Source: Paenibacillus sp. FSL H8-0048 (GTDB taxonomy: Bacteria; Bacillota; Bacilli; Paenibacillales; Paenibacillaceae). Taken from it: a stretch of 64,000 bases of DNA. Position 1 is the first letter of the stretch, and each line of letters opens with the position of its first letter. Positions 42,711 through 52,009 of this stretch are shown here, in pieces. The position numbers and the translations under genes were made by a program. Below the pieces are notes generated by a model, which saw only the letters and a list, made by a program, of their open reading frames with translations, had not been told where the DNA came from and did no database searches. Location of the stretch: positions 4,650,001 to 4,714,000 of the forward strand of contig NZ_JBBODF010000001.1 in NCBI RefSeq assembly GCF_038002825.1. Reading direction: 5' to 3'.

Positions 42711-43439
42711 TTACCATGGAACTTCGCCATTGTCGTCAAAGAAGCCTCCTGTCGGCCCATCCTCGGGAAGTGTCGCAAGGCGTACTACAATTTCTGAGGC
42801 TTGCTGGACCGATCGATAACCGGTATGACGATTGAGATCGGTGGCCGTATAACCAGGATCAGCAGCATTGATCTTAAGGGAAGTATCCTTGAATTCTTTG
42901 GCGAGCATAACGGTTAAAGCATTAACGGCTGTTTTGGAGCTATTATAGGCCAGTAAATTAAAACGGGACCATTCCGATTTGGGGTCGTTATTTATAGTTA
43001 GTGAACCCAGGCCACTCGAAAGGTTGACGATTCTGCCGTTTGGCCGTTCTCTTAATAAGGGAAGCAAGGTTCTCGTCACTGCAAACATGCCGAAGAAGTT
43101 GGTCTCAAAGGTTTCCTTCAATACAGACATCTCCAGTTGACTGGGGGAGACGCCCCCGTCCTTGGATATTCCAGCATTATTAATCAGAACGTTCAGCGAT
43201 CCAAACTCCTCTTTAATGCTCTTGAACGCAGCATCAAGCGTCTGTTGGTTGGTTACATCCAGCGGAAGATGTCGGGCACTCACACCCGCTTTGTTTAAGC
43301 TTGCTGCCGCTTCTCTTCCTTTCTCGCCGTCTCGCGCACCAAGCAGGATCGTAAAGCCCATGGCTCCCAATTGTCTTGCCGTTTCGTAACCAATGCCTTT
43401 GTTTGCCCCTGTAATTAAGACTGTCTTTACACGTTCCAT
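42711..43439 (-). CDS. Short-chain dehydrogenase/reductase
   Basis: 242 residues, classical SDR: TGANKGIG cofactor loop, NNAG, catalytic Ser and YNSSK. NAD(P)H-dependent oxidoreductase of unknown substrate. ATG 43439 follows AAAAGAGGGG; an upstream in-frame start at 43508 adds a non-conserved leader. The adjacent MerR gene would be its usual regulator. Confidence 0.88.
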   Translation of the reverse strand: MERVKTVLITGANKGIGYETARQLGAMGFTILLGARDGEKGREAAASLNKAGVSARHLPLDVTNQQTLDAAFKSIKEEFGSLNVLINNAGISKDGGVSPSQLEMSVLKETFETNFFGMFAVTRTLLPLLRERPNGRIVNLSSGLGSLTINNDPKSEWSRFNLLAYNSSKTAVNALTVMLAKEFKDTSLKINAADPGYTATDLNRHTGYRSVQQASEIVVRLATLPEDGPTGGFFDDNGEVPW

Positions 43440-43550
43440 ATGGACCCCTCTTTTCACATTAGAATGAGTTGGCTTTCTTAACACAACTGATTCTATAACT
43501 TGGAGCATACTTCAAGTCAACTGATCAGTAGACCCGTTAAGCTAACGGGA

Positions 43551-44393
43551 TCAAGGCTGCATAACCTTCACCATCTGCGCCTCGAATTCCGCGTAAGTGA
43601 TTTTACCCAAAGCCAAATCCATGCTATGAAGGTAGATCTGTTCTGTTTTCGAATAGTTGCGCTCCATTTTCAGCGATTGCCCTTCCCCCGGAAGGGGATC
43701 TAGGACATGACACTTGTTCGAAAAAGCTTCGAAATAGCGGTAGCCGAATTTGCGTTGCGAGACTGCGTTTATATGAATGCCATCAGGATTCGCGGTCAAC
43801 TCTGCTGCCGTTACAAAATAACAATTTGCCTGTTCGTCAGCGAAGCGCTGCAATTGTTCATTGACCTGTCTATACTCTGTCGCTTGCTGTCCAAAACCCG
43901 TCTTCCCAAGGAAATCACCAAGTCCGCCAATGATGAGCGGCACCTCATGAAGATTCAATTCGTTTCTTAGGGTCTCGATGATATAGGTTAATTTGTCGTA
44001 ATACGTTTTATGCAGCGATTGATAACTGTCGCTCTCACCCTGGTGCCACAGAATTCCGCAGATCTGACTGGACCGCAAGGCGAAGCGGGCTTCGGACAAA
44101 GCATGCTGAAAAAGGATGCCCTCGGGATGCCAGTCCTTCAAAGAGCTGCCACCTTCTGCACAAGGAATCAAACCAATTTCGTCATCCGAATGGGCATTTG
44201 ACCAGGCATCGGCGAAAGATGCCGCCAGGCTTACACCGGAAACCGGACGGTCATAATTAATCGGCTCTGTCATCATCTGCCACTGTCCATTACGCAGCAT
44301 TTTTATTTTGTCATTATATATAGGGTCGACTTCATACAAGAATCCACGGCCTGCCATATTAGATTGACCCAACATTAAAAATGATTTTATCAT
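43551..44393 (-). CDS. SGNH-type carbohydrate esterase (SASA/CE6-like)
   Basis: 280 residues: GQSNMAG (nucleophile Ser), GGSSL, WHQGESD and DGIHIN (Asp/His), the motifs of sialate-O-acetylesterase-like and CE6 acetylxylan esterases. No signal peptide, so probably cytoplasmic. The ATG follows AAAGGAGTGA. A divergent VOC-protein gene shares its upstream region. Confidence 0.88.
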   Translation of the reverse strand: MIKSFLMLGQSNMAGRGFLYEVDPIYNDKIKMLRNGQWQMMTEPINYDRPVSGVSLAASFADAWSNAHSDDEIGLIPCAEGGSSLKDWHPEGILFQHALSEARFALRSSQICGILWHQGESDSYQSLHKTYYDKLTYIIETLRNELNLHEVPLIIGGLGDFLGKTGFGQQATEYRQVNEQLQRFADEQANCYFVTAAELTANPDGIHINAVSQRKFGYRYFEAFSNKCHVLDPLPGEGQSLKMERNYSKTEQIYLHSMDLALGKITYAEFEAQMVKVMQP

Positions 44394-44430
44394 TTAATCT
44401 TCACTCCTTTACCTAACGATTATAGTCTAG

Positions 44431-44468
44431 TTGACTTTAGCATGAAACGGTGACATACTGCTGTCACC
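44431..44468 (+). promoter_or_regulatory. Promoter with palindromic operator before the VOC gene
   Basis: TTGACT (44431-44436), 17-base spacer, CATACT (44454-44459). A perfect dyad GGTGACA / TGTCACC (44449-44455 and 44462-44468) covers the -10. It could regulate this gene and the divergent esterase. Confidence 0.5.
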
Positions 44469-44514
44469 TCTTATGAACTATACTACGTTTATAACAAGAG
44501 GGAGGTTATGTTTT

Positions 44515-44979
44515 ATGTCAGCTATTGCATATTTAAACTTTGATGGAAATACAGAACAAGTGATTGAATTTTATTCGGAGGCTTTAAGCGCAACTGAAGT
44601 CAAAAAAGTAAGATTTGGGGATATCCCGCAAGATCCAAACTACCCAATGCCAGAAAATGAGTTAAATATGATCATGGAGTCTTCCATCGAATTCGCAGGC
44701 GGGAAAATTATGATGTCCGACATTTTGCCTTCCATGAAGGCGGTGACGGGCGAGCTGGTGAAAGGGAATAATATTCTGATCAGTCTAGTCATCGAGGATA
44801 AGCAAAAACTGGAGCAATACTTTAATGGTTTGTCCCTTGGTGGGCAAGTCACCATGCCGTTAACCAATTATCCGTGGTCTTCGTGCTTTGGAACGCTAAT
44901 TGATAAATTCGGTGTGAATTGGAAGTTTAATAGCGACGCTGATCAATTTCTTGATAACGTACTATCGAACAAACAATAA
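44515..44979 (+). CDS. VOC-family protein (PhnB-like)
   Basis: 154 residues with a glyoxalase/PhnB-like pattern (YLNFDGNTEQVIEFYSEAL, PLTNYPWSSCFGTLIDKFGVNWKFN). Family members bind metals and small molecules; function is not predictable. ATG 44515 follows GAGGGAGG. Confidence 0.88.
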   Translation: MSAIAYLNFDGNTEQVIEFYSEALSATEVKKVRFGDIPQDPNYPMPENELNMIMESSIEFAGGKIMMSDILPSMKAVTGELVKGNNILISLVIEDKQKLEQYFNGLSLGGQVTMPLTNYPWSSCFGTLIDKFGVNWKFNSDADQFLDNVLSNKQ

Positions 44980-44992
44980 CTTAATCTAGGAG

Positions 44993-45020
44993 ATGGTCTT
45001 CCAACCGAAGGCCATTTTTT
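44993..45020 (+). terminator. Terminator of the VOC gene
   Basis: Stem ATGGTCTTC / GAAGGCCAT (one G-T pair), 5-base loop, then T-rich. Confidence 0.9.
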
Positions 45021-45045
45021 ATATACCGACATCAAATTTTTTCAC

Positions 45046-45639
45046 TTAATCATTGATTGGAATACCTGCGGCTTTGAAATGTCCTTGAGTCAGAATTTTA
45101 CCAAATTGAGATGCGAGCTCCTTTGGAGTATAGGGAAAATCATGTTTAACCCACCACACCACAATGCCCATAAAAGTAGATGCAGTATATTGGAGTAATA
45201 ATTCCTTTGAAATCTTCAATGGGGCATCATCCAAGCCATCCTCCACTGTATTTTTTATAATTTCCTCCATTTTTGACTGAAAACCATAAATTCTATTCTC
45301 ATCCACTAACAAGGCTTTGTAAAAAGGGATATTGTCCTGGATTTTCTCCAGGATGGTTTGCATTAGTTGTTCAAGCATAGAACCGCTTAACGGAGTTTTG
45401 CTGCTTGAGCATTGCTTGAGTGTACTCTTTAGTTCTTCGATTAATTCGTCCATAGATGCATTTAACAAATCGGGTTTGTTCTGATAATGAAGGTAAAAGG
45501 TATTCCGGTTAATCATCGCTTTATCGGCAATATCTTGAATCGTAATTCCTTCGTATCCCTTTTCCGTAAGAAGCTCTATAAACGCTTTTTTGATCGAATG
45601 TTTGGAGCGAATGATACGCAAATCAGTTTTTTTATTCAT
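45046..45639 (-). CDS. TetR-family regulator
   Basis: 197 residues: TetR HTH (IKKAFIELLTEKGYEGITIQDIADKAMINRNTFYLHYQNK) and a TetR_C-type helical ligand domain. It is divergent from an operon of two Rossmann-fold proteins and a DsbA-like protein and probably represses it. Confidence 0.9.
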   Translation of the reverse strand: MNKKTDLRIIRSKHSIKKAFIELLTEKGYEGITIQDIADKAMINRNTFYLHYQNKPDLLNASMDELIEELKSTLKQCSSSKTPLSGSMLEQLMQTILEKIQDNIPFYKALLVDENRIYGFQSKMEEIIKNTVEDGLDDAPLKISKELLLQYTASTFMGIVVWWVKHDFPYTPKELASQFGKILTQGHFKAAGIPIND

Positions 45640-45780
45640 TAGGACTCATTCCCTTAAATTTTTTGTTAGATATACGACATTTGAGCTGAAATTGCATGTT
45701 ATCTCTCAAAATCAGAAATATTAAATATTGAATGCTGACCTTATATTAATCATAATAAACACAAGATAAATATACAACAC

Positions 45781-45810
45781 ATTGACCATTATTTATCTTA
45801 TTGACCATTA
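45781..45810. promoter_or_regulatory. Direct repeats upstream of the redox operon
   Basis: ATTGACCATTA occurs at 45781-45791 and 45800-45810, spaced 19 bases start to start. Possible regulator sites; each also contains a -35-like TTGACC. Confidence 0.4.
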
Positions 45811-45835
45811 ATTTAAATTGAAAGGGAGATATGAA

Positions 45836-46495
45836 ATGAAAACTATAGCTATTGTTGGAGCAGGAGCAGGTTTAGGAATGTCCATTGCGAAGAAATTCGG
45901 ACAAAACGGCTTTCGCGTAGCTCTTATTGCCCGAAATGGAGATAAGCTGAACCAGCTGATTAGTGAATTAGAACAATTGGGAATTGAAGCCGCTCCATTT
46001 CAAGCGGATATATTAAATAAAGAAGAAATCGAGGGCGCCTTCGCCGCAATTAAAGAGAAATACGGATTTATTGATGTTCTTGAATACAGTCCAACGCCGA
46101 GCTTCAATACCGTAGCGCCAACATTAGAGGTAACCGAAGAAAATGCGTTATACCAATTTCAATTTAATGTTTTAGGTGCGCTATCGAGTGTTCGGCAAGT
46201 GCTGCCGGAAATGCTGGCTAAGCAAAGCGGTGCCTTATTATTTACTACTGGAGGCGCTGCAATCCACCCGGTACCGATGATGGGCAATGTTGGAATTGCA
46301 GTATCAGGGCTTCGTAATTATATCTTTAATTTGAACAGCGAATTAGCGGACAAAGGTGTGTATGCGGGTCACCTTTCGATCGGAATCTGGATGCAGCCGA
46401 ACTCAGGAGTTCAAGACAAAATCGCTGATATTTGGTACGACATGTATACCAAGAGAGACAGAGTAGAAGAATTTATAACTGAGGATCGCGTGTGA
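45836..46495 (+). CDS. SDR-like Rossmann protein without the catalytic Tyr/Lys
   Basis: 219 residues. The cofactor motif is intact (AIVGAGAGLG) but the usual SxxxYxxxK region reads MMGNVGIAVSGLRNYIFNL, lacking the catalytic tyrosine and lysine. It may bind NAD(P) without classical SDR catalysis. ATG 45836 follows AAAGGGAG. The next gene overlaps by GTGA. Confidence 0.82.
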   Translation: MKTIAIVGAGAGLGMSIAKKFGQNGFRVALIARNGDKLNQLISELEQLGIEAAPFQADILNKEEIEGAFAAIKEKYGFIDVLEYSPTPSFNTVAPTLEVTEENALYQFQFNVLGALSSVRQVLPEMLAKQSGALLFTTGGAAIHPVPMMGNVGIAVSGLRNYIFNLNSELADKGVYAGHLSIGIWMQPNSGVQDKIADIWYDMYTKRDRVEEFITEDRV

Positions 46496-47142
46496 ATATG
46501 AATATCACCATTTTTGGTGCAAGTGGTGCAATCGGACAACTGCTGACACGATTAGCTCTAGATCACGGAGATTTCGTTACGGCATATGTTAGAAACCCCC
46601 ACAAAATTAGCCTCAAACATCCCAATTTGAGCTTTGTACAAGGGGAGCTTTCGAATGCTTCAACCATTGAAGAGGCTGTTGCTAAATCAGATGTCGTAAT
46701 CAGCACACTAGGCCCGGCATCCGATATGTCACGAAAGCTTAAAGGGACGCCGATTGCGGAGGGACACGAACTGATGATTAGGGCTACGAAGAAACATAAC
46801 AAAACAAGGTTAATTACACTTGCGACGCCGGCTTTGCAATCGGGTGACGATAAGAAAAACCTTTCGACGATACTTCCAGGTGTAATGGCCAAAGTTTTCC
46901 TTCCAAACGGTTATGCAGAGATGAAGAAAATGGAAGGAATCATTAAACCATCGAACCTGGATTGGACAGTTGTCCGAATTATTAACCCCAATATTAAATA
47001 CAAAGGACAATCTTATGACTATTCATTTGGTGATAAACCGGCAAAATTATCGGTTTCCAGAGAAAATGTTGCTAAAATCATGTACGCTGCCACCCGCGAC
47101 AACCAATTGATTAGAAAAATGCCTATCGTCTATAACAAATAA
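46492..47142 (+). CDS. NAD(P)-binding NmrA/SDR-a5-like protein
   Basis: 216 residues with FGASGAIGQLL and VVISTLGP, like YwnB/NmrA-type atypical SDRs. Starts with GTG overlapping the previous stop, or ATG 46498. Second gene of the TetR-controlled set. Confidence 0.85.
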   Translation: MNMNITIFGASGAIGQLLTRLALDHGDFVTAYVRNPHKISLKHPNLSFVQGELSNASTIEEAVAKSDVVISTLGPASDMSRKLKGTPIAEGHELMIRATKKHNKTRLITLATPALQSGDDKKNLSTILPGVMAKVFLPNGYAEMKKMEGIIKPSNLDWTVVRIINPNIKYKGQSYDYSFGDKPAKLSVSRENVAKIMYAATRDNQLIRKMPIVYNK

Positions 47143-47165
47143 GCTCAAAAAAAGGAGGCTTCGAA

Positions 47166-47798
47166 ATGAAAATCGAGATATGGTCGGATTATGCTTGTCC
47201 ATTCTGTTATATTGGTAAACGGCGGTTAGAATCTGCACTGGAGCAATTCGCTCATCAGAATGAAGTGGTGATTGAATATAGAAGCTTTGAGCTTAATCCG
47301 CAAGCATCCTTGTACTCAGGAAAAAATATACATCAAGTCCTTTCGGAGAAGCATGGTATGAGTATAGAGCAAGCAAAAGAAACAAATGCTAAGCTTGGAC
47401 AACAAGCGGCGAAGATGGATCTGGTGTATAAATTAGACGAAATGAAGCCCACCAATACGTTTGATGCTCATCGTCTTACCCAATATGCCAAATCGGTTGG
47501 TAAAGACAAGGAATTATCCGAGAAGCTGTTCTATTCCTATTACACGGAAGGCAAGCTGATTAGCGATTATGCTACATTAGCAGATATTGCAGAATCCGTT
47601 GGAATGAACAGGGAAGAATCAATGTCCGTTCTCCAGGATTCATCCAAATATGCCAACGAAGTGCGTTCAGATGAAGCTACAGCCAAACAGTTAGGAATAA
47701 CAGGAGCCCCTTTCTTTGTCATTGACAGAAAATATGCAGTTTCTGGCGCACAACCCGTTGAGACATTCTTAAGCGCCCTTAACCAGGCAGCTCAATAA
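47166..47798 (+). CDS. DsbA-family FrnE-like oxidoreductase
   Basis: 210 residues, thioredoxin fold with CPFC (Cys11, Cys14) in SDYACPFCYIGKRRLE and the cis-proline region GAPFFVI. FrnE-type proteins are cytoplasmic disulfide oxidoreductases linked to oxidative stress. AAAAGGAGG precedes the ATG. Last gene of the operon. Confidence 0.9.
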   Translation: MKIEIWSDYACPFCYIGKRRLESALEQFAHQNEVVIEYRSFELNPQASLYSGKNIHQVLSEKHGMSIEQAKETNAKLGQQAAKMDLVYKLDEMKPTNTFDAHRLTQYAKSVGKDKELSEKLFYSYYTEGKLISDYATLADIAESVGMNREESMSVLQDSSKYANEVRSDEATAKQLGITGAPFFVIDRKYAVSGAQPVETFLSALNQAAQ

Positions 47799-47817
47799 AT
47801 AAGCCCGCAAGAATCAT

Positions 47818-47843
47818 GCACAAGCCACTCGCTTGTGCTTTTT
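47818..47843 (+). terminator. Terminator of the redox operon
   Basis: Perfect 8-base stem GCACAAGC / GCTTGTGC with a 5-base loop, then T5. Confidence 0.92.
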
Positions 47844-47964
47844 GCCGTAGCTTAAGGTGTAGTTCTTATTTTATGATCAATGGTGCTAAGTTTGAGTAGT
47901 TGTTGTGTCTGTACTACAGGGATTAGGGCTATAGTGTTAAAGAAGCAGGAGGTAAGGATCATTT

Positions 47965-50208
47965 ATGACTGAATTATTAGCGCCGGCAGGCAATATGGAA
48001 GCTTTGAAAGCTGCAATCTCCAATGGTTGTGATGCAGTATACTTAGGCATGCAAAAATTTGGTGCACGCGCATACTCATCTAATTTTGACTTGGAAACGT
48101 TAAAAGAGGCTGTTACGTATGCACACCTGAGGGATGTTAAAATCTATGTTGCCATGAATACCATCGTGTTCGAAAACGAAGTGGAAGAGATGAAAGAGCA
48201 GATCCGCGGATTAAATGAAATCGGTGTGGATGGCATTATCGTCCAGGACCTGACGGCTTTCGATTATATCGTTAAAAACTTTCATGATATGGAAGCACAT
48301 TGTTCCACTCAGATGGGAATAGACGATCTAGACGGAACTTTATTATTCAAAGAGCTTGGTGCGAAAAGAGTGGTTCTATCCCGTGAGGTTAAGATTGAAA
48401 CAGTCAAAGAGATCAAAAGAGTAGCGGACATCCCTTTAGAGATTTTCGTTCACGGTGCTTTATGTGTATCGTATTCGGGAAACTGTCTAATGTCAGGATT
48501 AAGCGGCTTTCGGTGCGCAAATCGCGGAAGATGTGTGGGTTCCTGCCGTAAGGAATACGATCTGATGGATCAGACAACAGGTACATCTTTAGGCAATAGC
48601 TATATTTTATCCACTAAGGACTTGAACACCATCGATTACATTCATGATCTAAAAGAAATCGATTCTCTGAAAATAGAAGGCCGGATGAAAGTGCCTACGT
48701 ATGTGGCTAATGTGGTATCCAAATATCGTATGGCCTTAGATCATAAAATCACCGAAGCAGACAAAGAAAATCTGAAAAAAACATTCAATCGGACCTTTAC
48801 CAAGGGCTATTTGTTTCACGAAGACCGGAGAAATATTACAAACATTACAAGACCTAATCACTTTGGTTATGAGATTGGAACCATTAGCAGGATTGAGAAG
48901 GACAGGTATGAAATCACACTTACACGTACTTTAAATCAAAACGATACCATTCGGATAAGCCATAACAATGAAGATGTTAATTTGACGGTTGCCAAGCTAT
49001 ACAACAAAGACGGCGACTTAATCAACACAGCAGATGGTGTCTGCTATATCAAAGTCAAAGAAAAGATGTCTGCGGGAGATGTGGTCTATAAAACGAAGGA
49101 TTATTTCTACAATAAAGAATTAGAAGCCTCACTGGAAAAAGAATTTAAGCGGTTTGACCTGGATCTTAGAGTATATGCATATCCAGATTCAAAGCTGTTC
49201 ATAGAGGCGGAGGGCTTAGGCTTTAATTATTCCTATGAAAGTGAGGAAATACTAGGCGAAGCCATTACTAATCCAACCACCAAAGACCAGGTTATCAAGC
49301 AATTCTCCAGATTAAACGATACGATATTCGAACTCAATCAGGTCGATTATGAGGAAGGCAATGCGTTTATTCCAGCTAAACTGTTAAATGCAGCAAGAAG
49401 AGAGATTGTCCTGGGCTTATATGATTTAAAGCTTAACAGCCAGCAGAAAAGAACCAAGGCTGTAGAAGCCAAAGAAAAAATAAGCTTTGCCCCTGTACAA
49501 CCATACCTCACGGCTTTTGTAACGACTAAGGAACAGTATGATGCTTGCGTGAGCTGTGGAATTACGGAAATTTATTTTGACAATGTGGTTAGAAGAAACC
49601 AGAATGATTATCAGGAACAAGAAGGGCAGCTGCTGATCGGAGGATATGGCGGAATTCATCACTACAGAGGAACCAATCCGTTCGTTACGGACTATTCTCT
49701 AAATGTTATTAATGCTACTAGCTGCTATGAACTATATAAATTAGGTGCCAAGCGGGTCACTTTATCTTATGAAATGAATAAGAGCCAGATTGAAGATTTA
49801 ATGAATGCTTATGTTGAAGAAAATGACGGTTCTCCTGCGCTGGAAATGATTGTGTATGGCAGAGCTCCGTTGATGTTCACCAAATATTGTCCGATGAGAA
49901 AAATGAATCAATGCAAAGTATGCAGAACGAAGAGCTATGAGTTAAAAGATGAGCAAGGAACGTTCCCTATCCTATCCCATGAGGATTGTACAGCGACTAT
50001 CCTTAATGGGAAGACGCTTAATCTGCTGGATGAGCTGCCAGACCTCAAAGGAATCGAGGCGCTCCGGTTAAACTTCACCGTTGAATCTAAAGAGCAGGTT
50101 GTAGAGGTCATTCGTATCGCCTCAGGCAAATTAAATGGCTCCATGCATCATGCTGTCTTTAATCCGGAAACGGATACGAGAGGACATTTCAATAAAGAGA
50201 TTGTGTAA
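47965..50208 (+). CDS. U32-family peptidase / RNA hydroxylation protein
   Basis: 747 residues. The N-terminal U32 domain shows LLAPAGNMEALKAAISNGCDAVYLG, EIFVHGALCVSYSGNC and RCANRGRCVGSCR with clustered cysteines, then SLKIEGRMK. The C-terminal half has more cysteines (KYCPMRKMNQCKVC). Relatives RlhA and TrhP are used in hydroxylation of 23S rRNA or tRNA; length fits the RlhA-like group. AGCAGGAGG precedes the ATG. Confidence 0.88.
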   Translation: MTELLAPAGNMEALKAAISNGCDAVYLGMQKFGARAYSSNFDLETLKEAVTYAHLRDVKIYVAMNTIVFENEVEEMKEQIRGLNEIGVDGIIVQDLTAFDYIVKNFHDMEAHCSTQMGIDDLDGTLLFKELGAKRVVLSREVKIETVKEIKRVADIPLEIFVHGALCVSYSGNCLMSGLSGFRCANRGRCVGSCRKEYDLMDQTTGTSLGNSYILSTKDLNTIDYIHDLKEIDSLKIEGRMKVPTYVANVVSKYRMALDHKITEADKENLKKTFNRTFTKGYLFHEDRRNITNITRPNHFGYEIGTISRIEKDRYEITLTRTLNQNDTIRISHNNEDVNLTVAKLYNKDGDLINTADGVCYIKVKEKMSAGDVVYKTKDYFYNKELEASLEKEFKRFDLDLRVYAYPDSKLFIEAEGLGFNYSYESEEILGEAITNPTTKDQVIKQFSRLNDTIFELNQVDYEEGNAFIPAKLLNAARREIVLGLYDLKLNSQQKRTKAVEAKEKISFAPVQPYLTAFVTTKEQYDACVSCGITEIYFDNVVRRNQNDYQEQEGQLLIGGYGGIHHYRGTNPFVTDYSLNVINATSCYELYKLGAKRVTLSYEMNKSQIEDLMNAYVEENDGSPALEMIVYGRAPLMFTKYCPMRKMNQCKVCRTKSYELKDEQGTFPILSHEDCTATILNGKTLNLLDELPDLKGIEALRLNFTVESKEQVVEVIRIASGKLNGSMHHAVFNPETDTRGHFNKEIV

Positions 50209-50222
50209 AGGATGACCTCCAG

Positions 50223-50906
50223 ATGAAAATATTATTAGTTGAAGATGATAAGACGATCGCGTCGGGACTGGAATATTCCCTGCAGCAAGAGGGTTATCGG
50301 GCTGTTCTCTGCCATAATGCCGCTTCAGCCCGAAAGGTGCTCGCCGAAGACATCGATCAGTTCACTTTGTGCCTGTTCGATTTACAGCTTCCAGACGGAA
50401 CAGGCTACGAATTATGCAAGATGGTGAAGGAACGGCGGGATATTCCGGTCATTTTCTTAACGGTGATTGATGACGAGGTCAATGTCGTGATGGGACTCGA
50501 TATGGGAGCCGATGATTACATTACCAAGCCATTTCGGGTCCGCGAGCTTCTCTCCAGGATCAAATCCGTCTTGCGGAGATACCAGAAGCTGTCCCAACCC
50601 GGAGCGGTCATCGACATTGACAATGTGCGCATCCATACGCTGGAAGGCAAAGTATATAAAAACGGTGCCGAAATTTCGCTAACCGCCTTGGAATACCGCT
50701 TATTGCTGATCTTTGGCAACCACGTTGGACAGGTCCTCACCAGGAATCAGCTCTTGGAGCAAATCTGGGACGTGGCCGGCGACTTCGTGAATGACAACAC
50801 GTTAACGGTCTATATCAAAAGGCTAAGGGAAAAGCTGGAGGATCACCCGGAGCAGCCGGCTCTGATCAAAACGGTACGCGGTTTAGGCTATAAGGTTGGT
50901 GATTAG
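50223..50906 (+). CDS. OmpR-family response regulator
   Basis: 227 residues: receiver domain (LLVEDDKTI, phospho-Asp in LCLFDLQLPDG, Lys in DYITKPF) and a winged-helix domain (LTALEYRLLLIFGNH, DNTLTVYIKRLREKLE). It precedes its kinase with no gap. By context it controls the VanZ-like gene and ABC exporter downstream. Confidence 0.93.
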   Translation: MKILLVEDDKTIASGLEYSLQQEGYRAVLCHNAASARKVLAEDIDQFTLCLFDLQLPDGTGYELCKMVKERRDIPVIFLTVIDDEVNVVMGLDMGADDYITKPFRVRELLSRIKSVLRRYQKLSQPGAVIDIDNVRIHTLEGKVYKNGAEISLTALEYRLLLIFGNHVGQVLTRNQLLEQIWDVAGDFVNDNTLTVYIKRLREKLEDHPEQPALIKTVRGLGYKVGD

Positions 50907-51908
50907 ATGCTGCGTAATCGGGAAAATCTACTATTATTACTCGTCATGGGTTCGATCAGCTTATTGGCGATCGTCATTGCTGCTTTCATTTCGTCTGCCG
51001 CCGCTGCCCTGGTTATTATTGTATCCGTGCTGCTTACCGGCACAGCTGTATTATTCACAAAACGGAGGTATTACGAGCTAGAGAAGCTGTCCGTCTATTT
51101 GCGGGAGATTAGCAGCGGGCAGGCCTCCCTTGACCCCCGCGATAATCAAGAAGGTGAGCTTAGCATCTTAAAGAATGATATTTACAAGGTGACACGCATG
51201 CTCTCCGAGCATCGTTCGCTATTGCAGCAGGATAAGCTTCAACTGACCGATGCCATCTCCGATATTTCACATCAACTCAAAACACCGATCACCTCTATGA
51301 CAGTCATGGCAGATCTGTTAAGCGCCCCTGATCTGCCTCCACTCAAAAGAACGGAGTTCACCCATCATATCCGCATTCAGCTTGAACGGATCGATTGGCT
51401 TGTTTCATCCTTATTAAAGCTGGCGAAAATGGATGCGGGAACGATCCCGTTCAAAAAAGATCGAATACACATAAAAACCCTAATCCAAAAGGCACTGGAG
51501 CCGGTTATGATTCCGATGGATATTAAGGGACAGACCGTTTCCATCACAGGGGATGACAACGTCTCTTTTGACGGCGATTTCCATTGGACTGCTGAAGCGG
51601 TTATCAATATTTTGAAGAATGGAGTGGAGCATACCCCTGAGGGCGGTGCGATTACCATCACCTTTTCCGGCAATGTGCTATTTACGGAAATCGTTATTGC
51701 TGACAACGGAGAGGGCATTCCGAAAGAGGATTTGCCTTATATATTCAAACGTTTTTATAAAGGAAAGAATGCTAATGAAGGAAGCATCGGTATAGGGCTT
51801 GCGATGGCTCACAGCATCATTGCAAGCCAGAACGGCGTGATTGATGTAACGAGCGACAGCGGGAAGGGTACAGAGTTTCGGATCAAATTTTATAAGCATG
51901 TGATTTAA
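50907..51908 (+). CDS. Sensor histidine kinase with minimal extracellular loop
   Basis: 333 residues: two adjacent membrane segments (about 7-27 and 30-50) with almost no outside loop, then HisKA with ISHQLKTPI and a HATPase domain (DNGEGIP, GSIGIGLAMA). This layout fits intramembrane-sensing kinases that work with ABC transporters against cell-wall peptides. The ATG abuts the regulator's stop. Confidence 0.92.
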   Translation: MLRNRENLLLLLVMGSISLLAIVIAAFISSAAAALVIIVSVLLTGTAVLFTKRRYYELEKLSVYLREISSGQASLDPRDNQEGELSILKNDIYKVTRMLSEHRSLLQQDKLQLTDAISDISHQLKTPITSMTVMADLLSAPDLPPLKRTEFTHHIRIQLERIDWLVSSLLKLAKMDAGTIPFKKDRIHIKTLIQKALEPVMIPMDIKGQTVSITGDDNVSFDGDFHWTAEAVINILKNGVEHTPEGGAITITFSGNVLFTEIVIADNGEGIPKEDLPYIFKRFYKGKNANEGSIGIGLAMAHSIIASQNGVIDVTSDSGKGTEFRIKFYKHVI

Positions 51909-51932
51909 CAGCACTCCGTAAGTGACTGAACT

Positions 51933-51976
51933 GTCACCTCCATCGTCACTGTAAAGTCATTTTAGACAGATAAAAT
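51933..51976 (+). promoter_or_regulatory. GTCA direct repeats and -10 before the VanZ/ABC genes
   Basis: GTCA at 51933, 51945 and 51956, about one helical turn apart, with TAAAAT at 51971-51976. Such phased direct repeats are typical for OmpR-family regulators, so the upstream regulator may act here. Inference from spacing only. Confidence 0.45.
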
Positions 51977-52009
51977 GATATTTATCAGATGAACGATGGA
52001 GGTACAACC

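Noticed and set aside
31363..47843. Near-identical terminators at 31363 and 47818 as a mobile repeat
   Set aside because: Similarity is limited to the ACAAGC/GCTTGT stem; flanks differ, so chance or convergent terminator sequence is enough.
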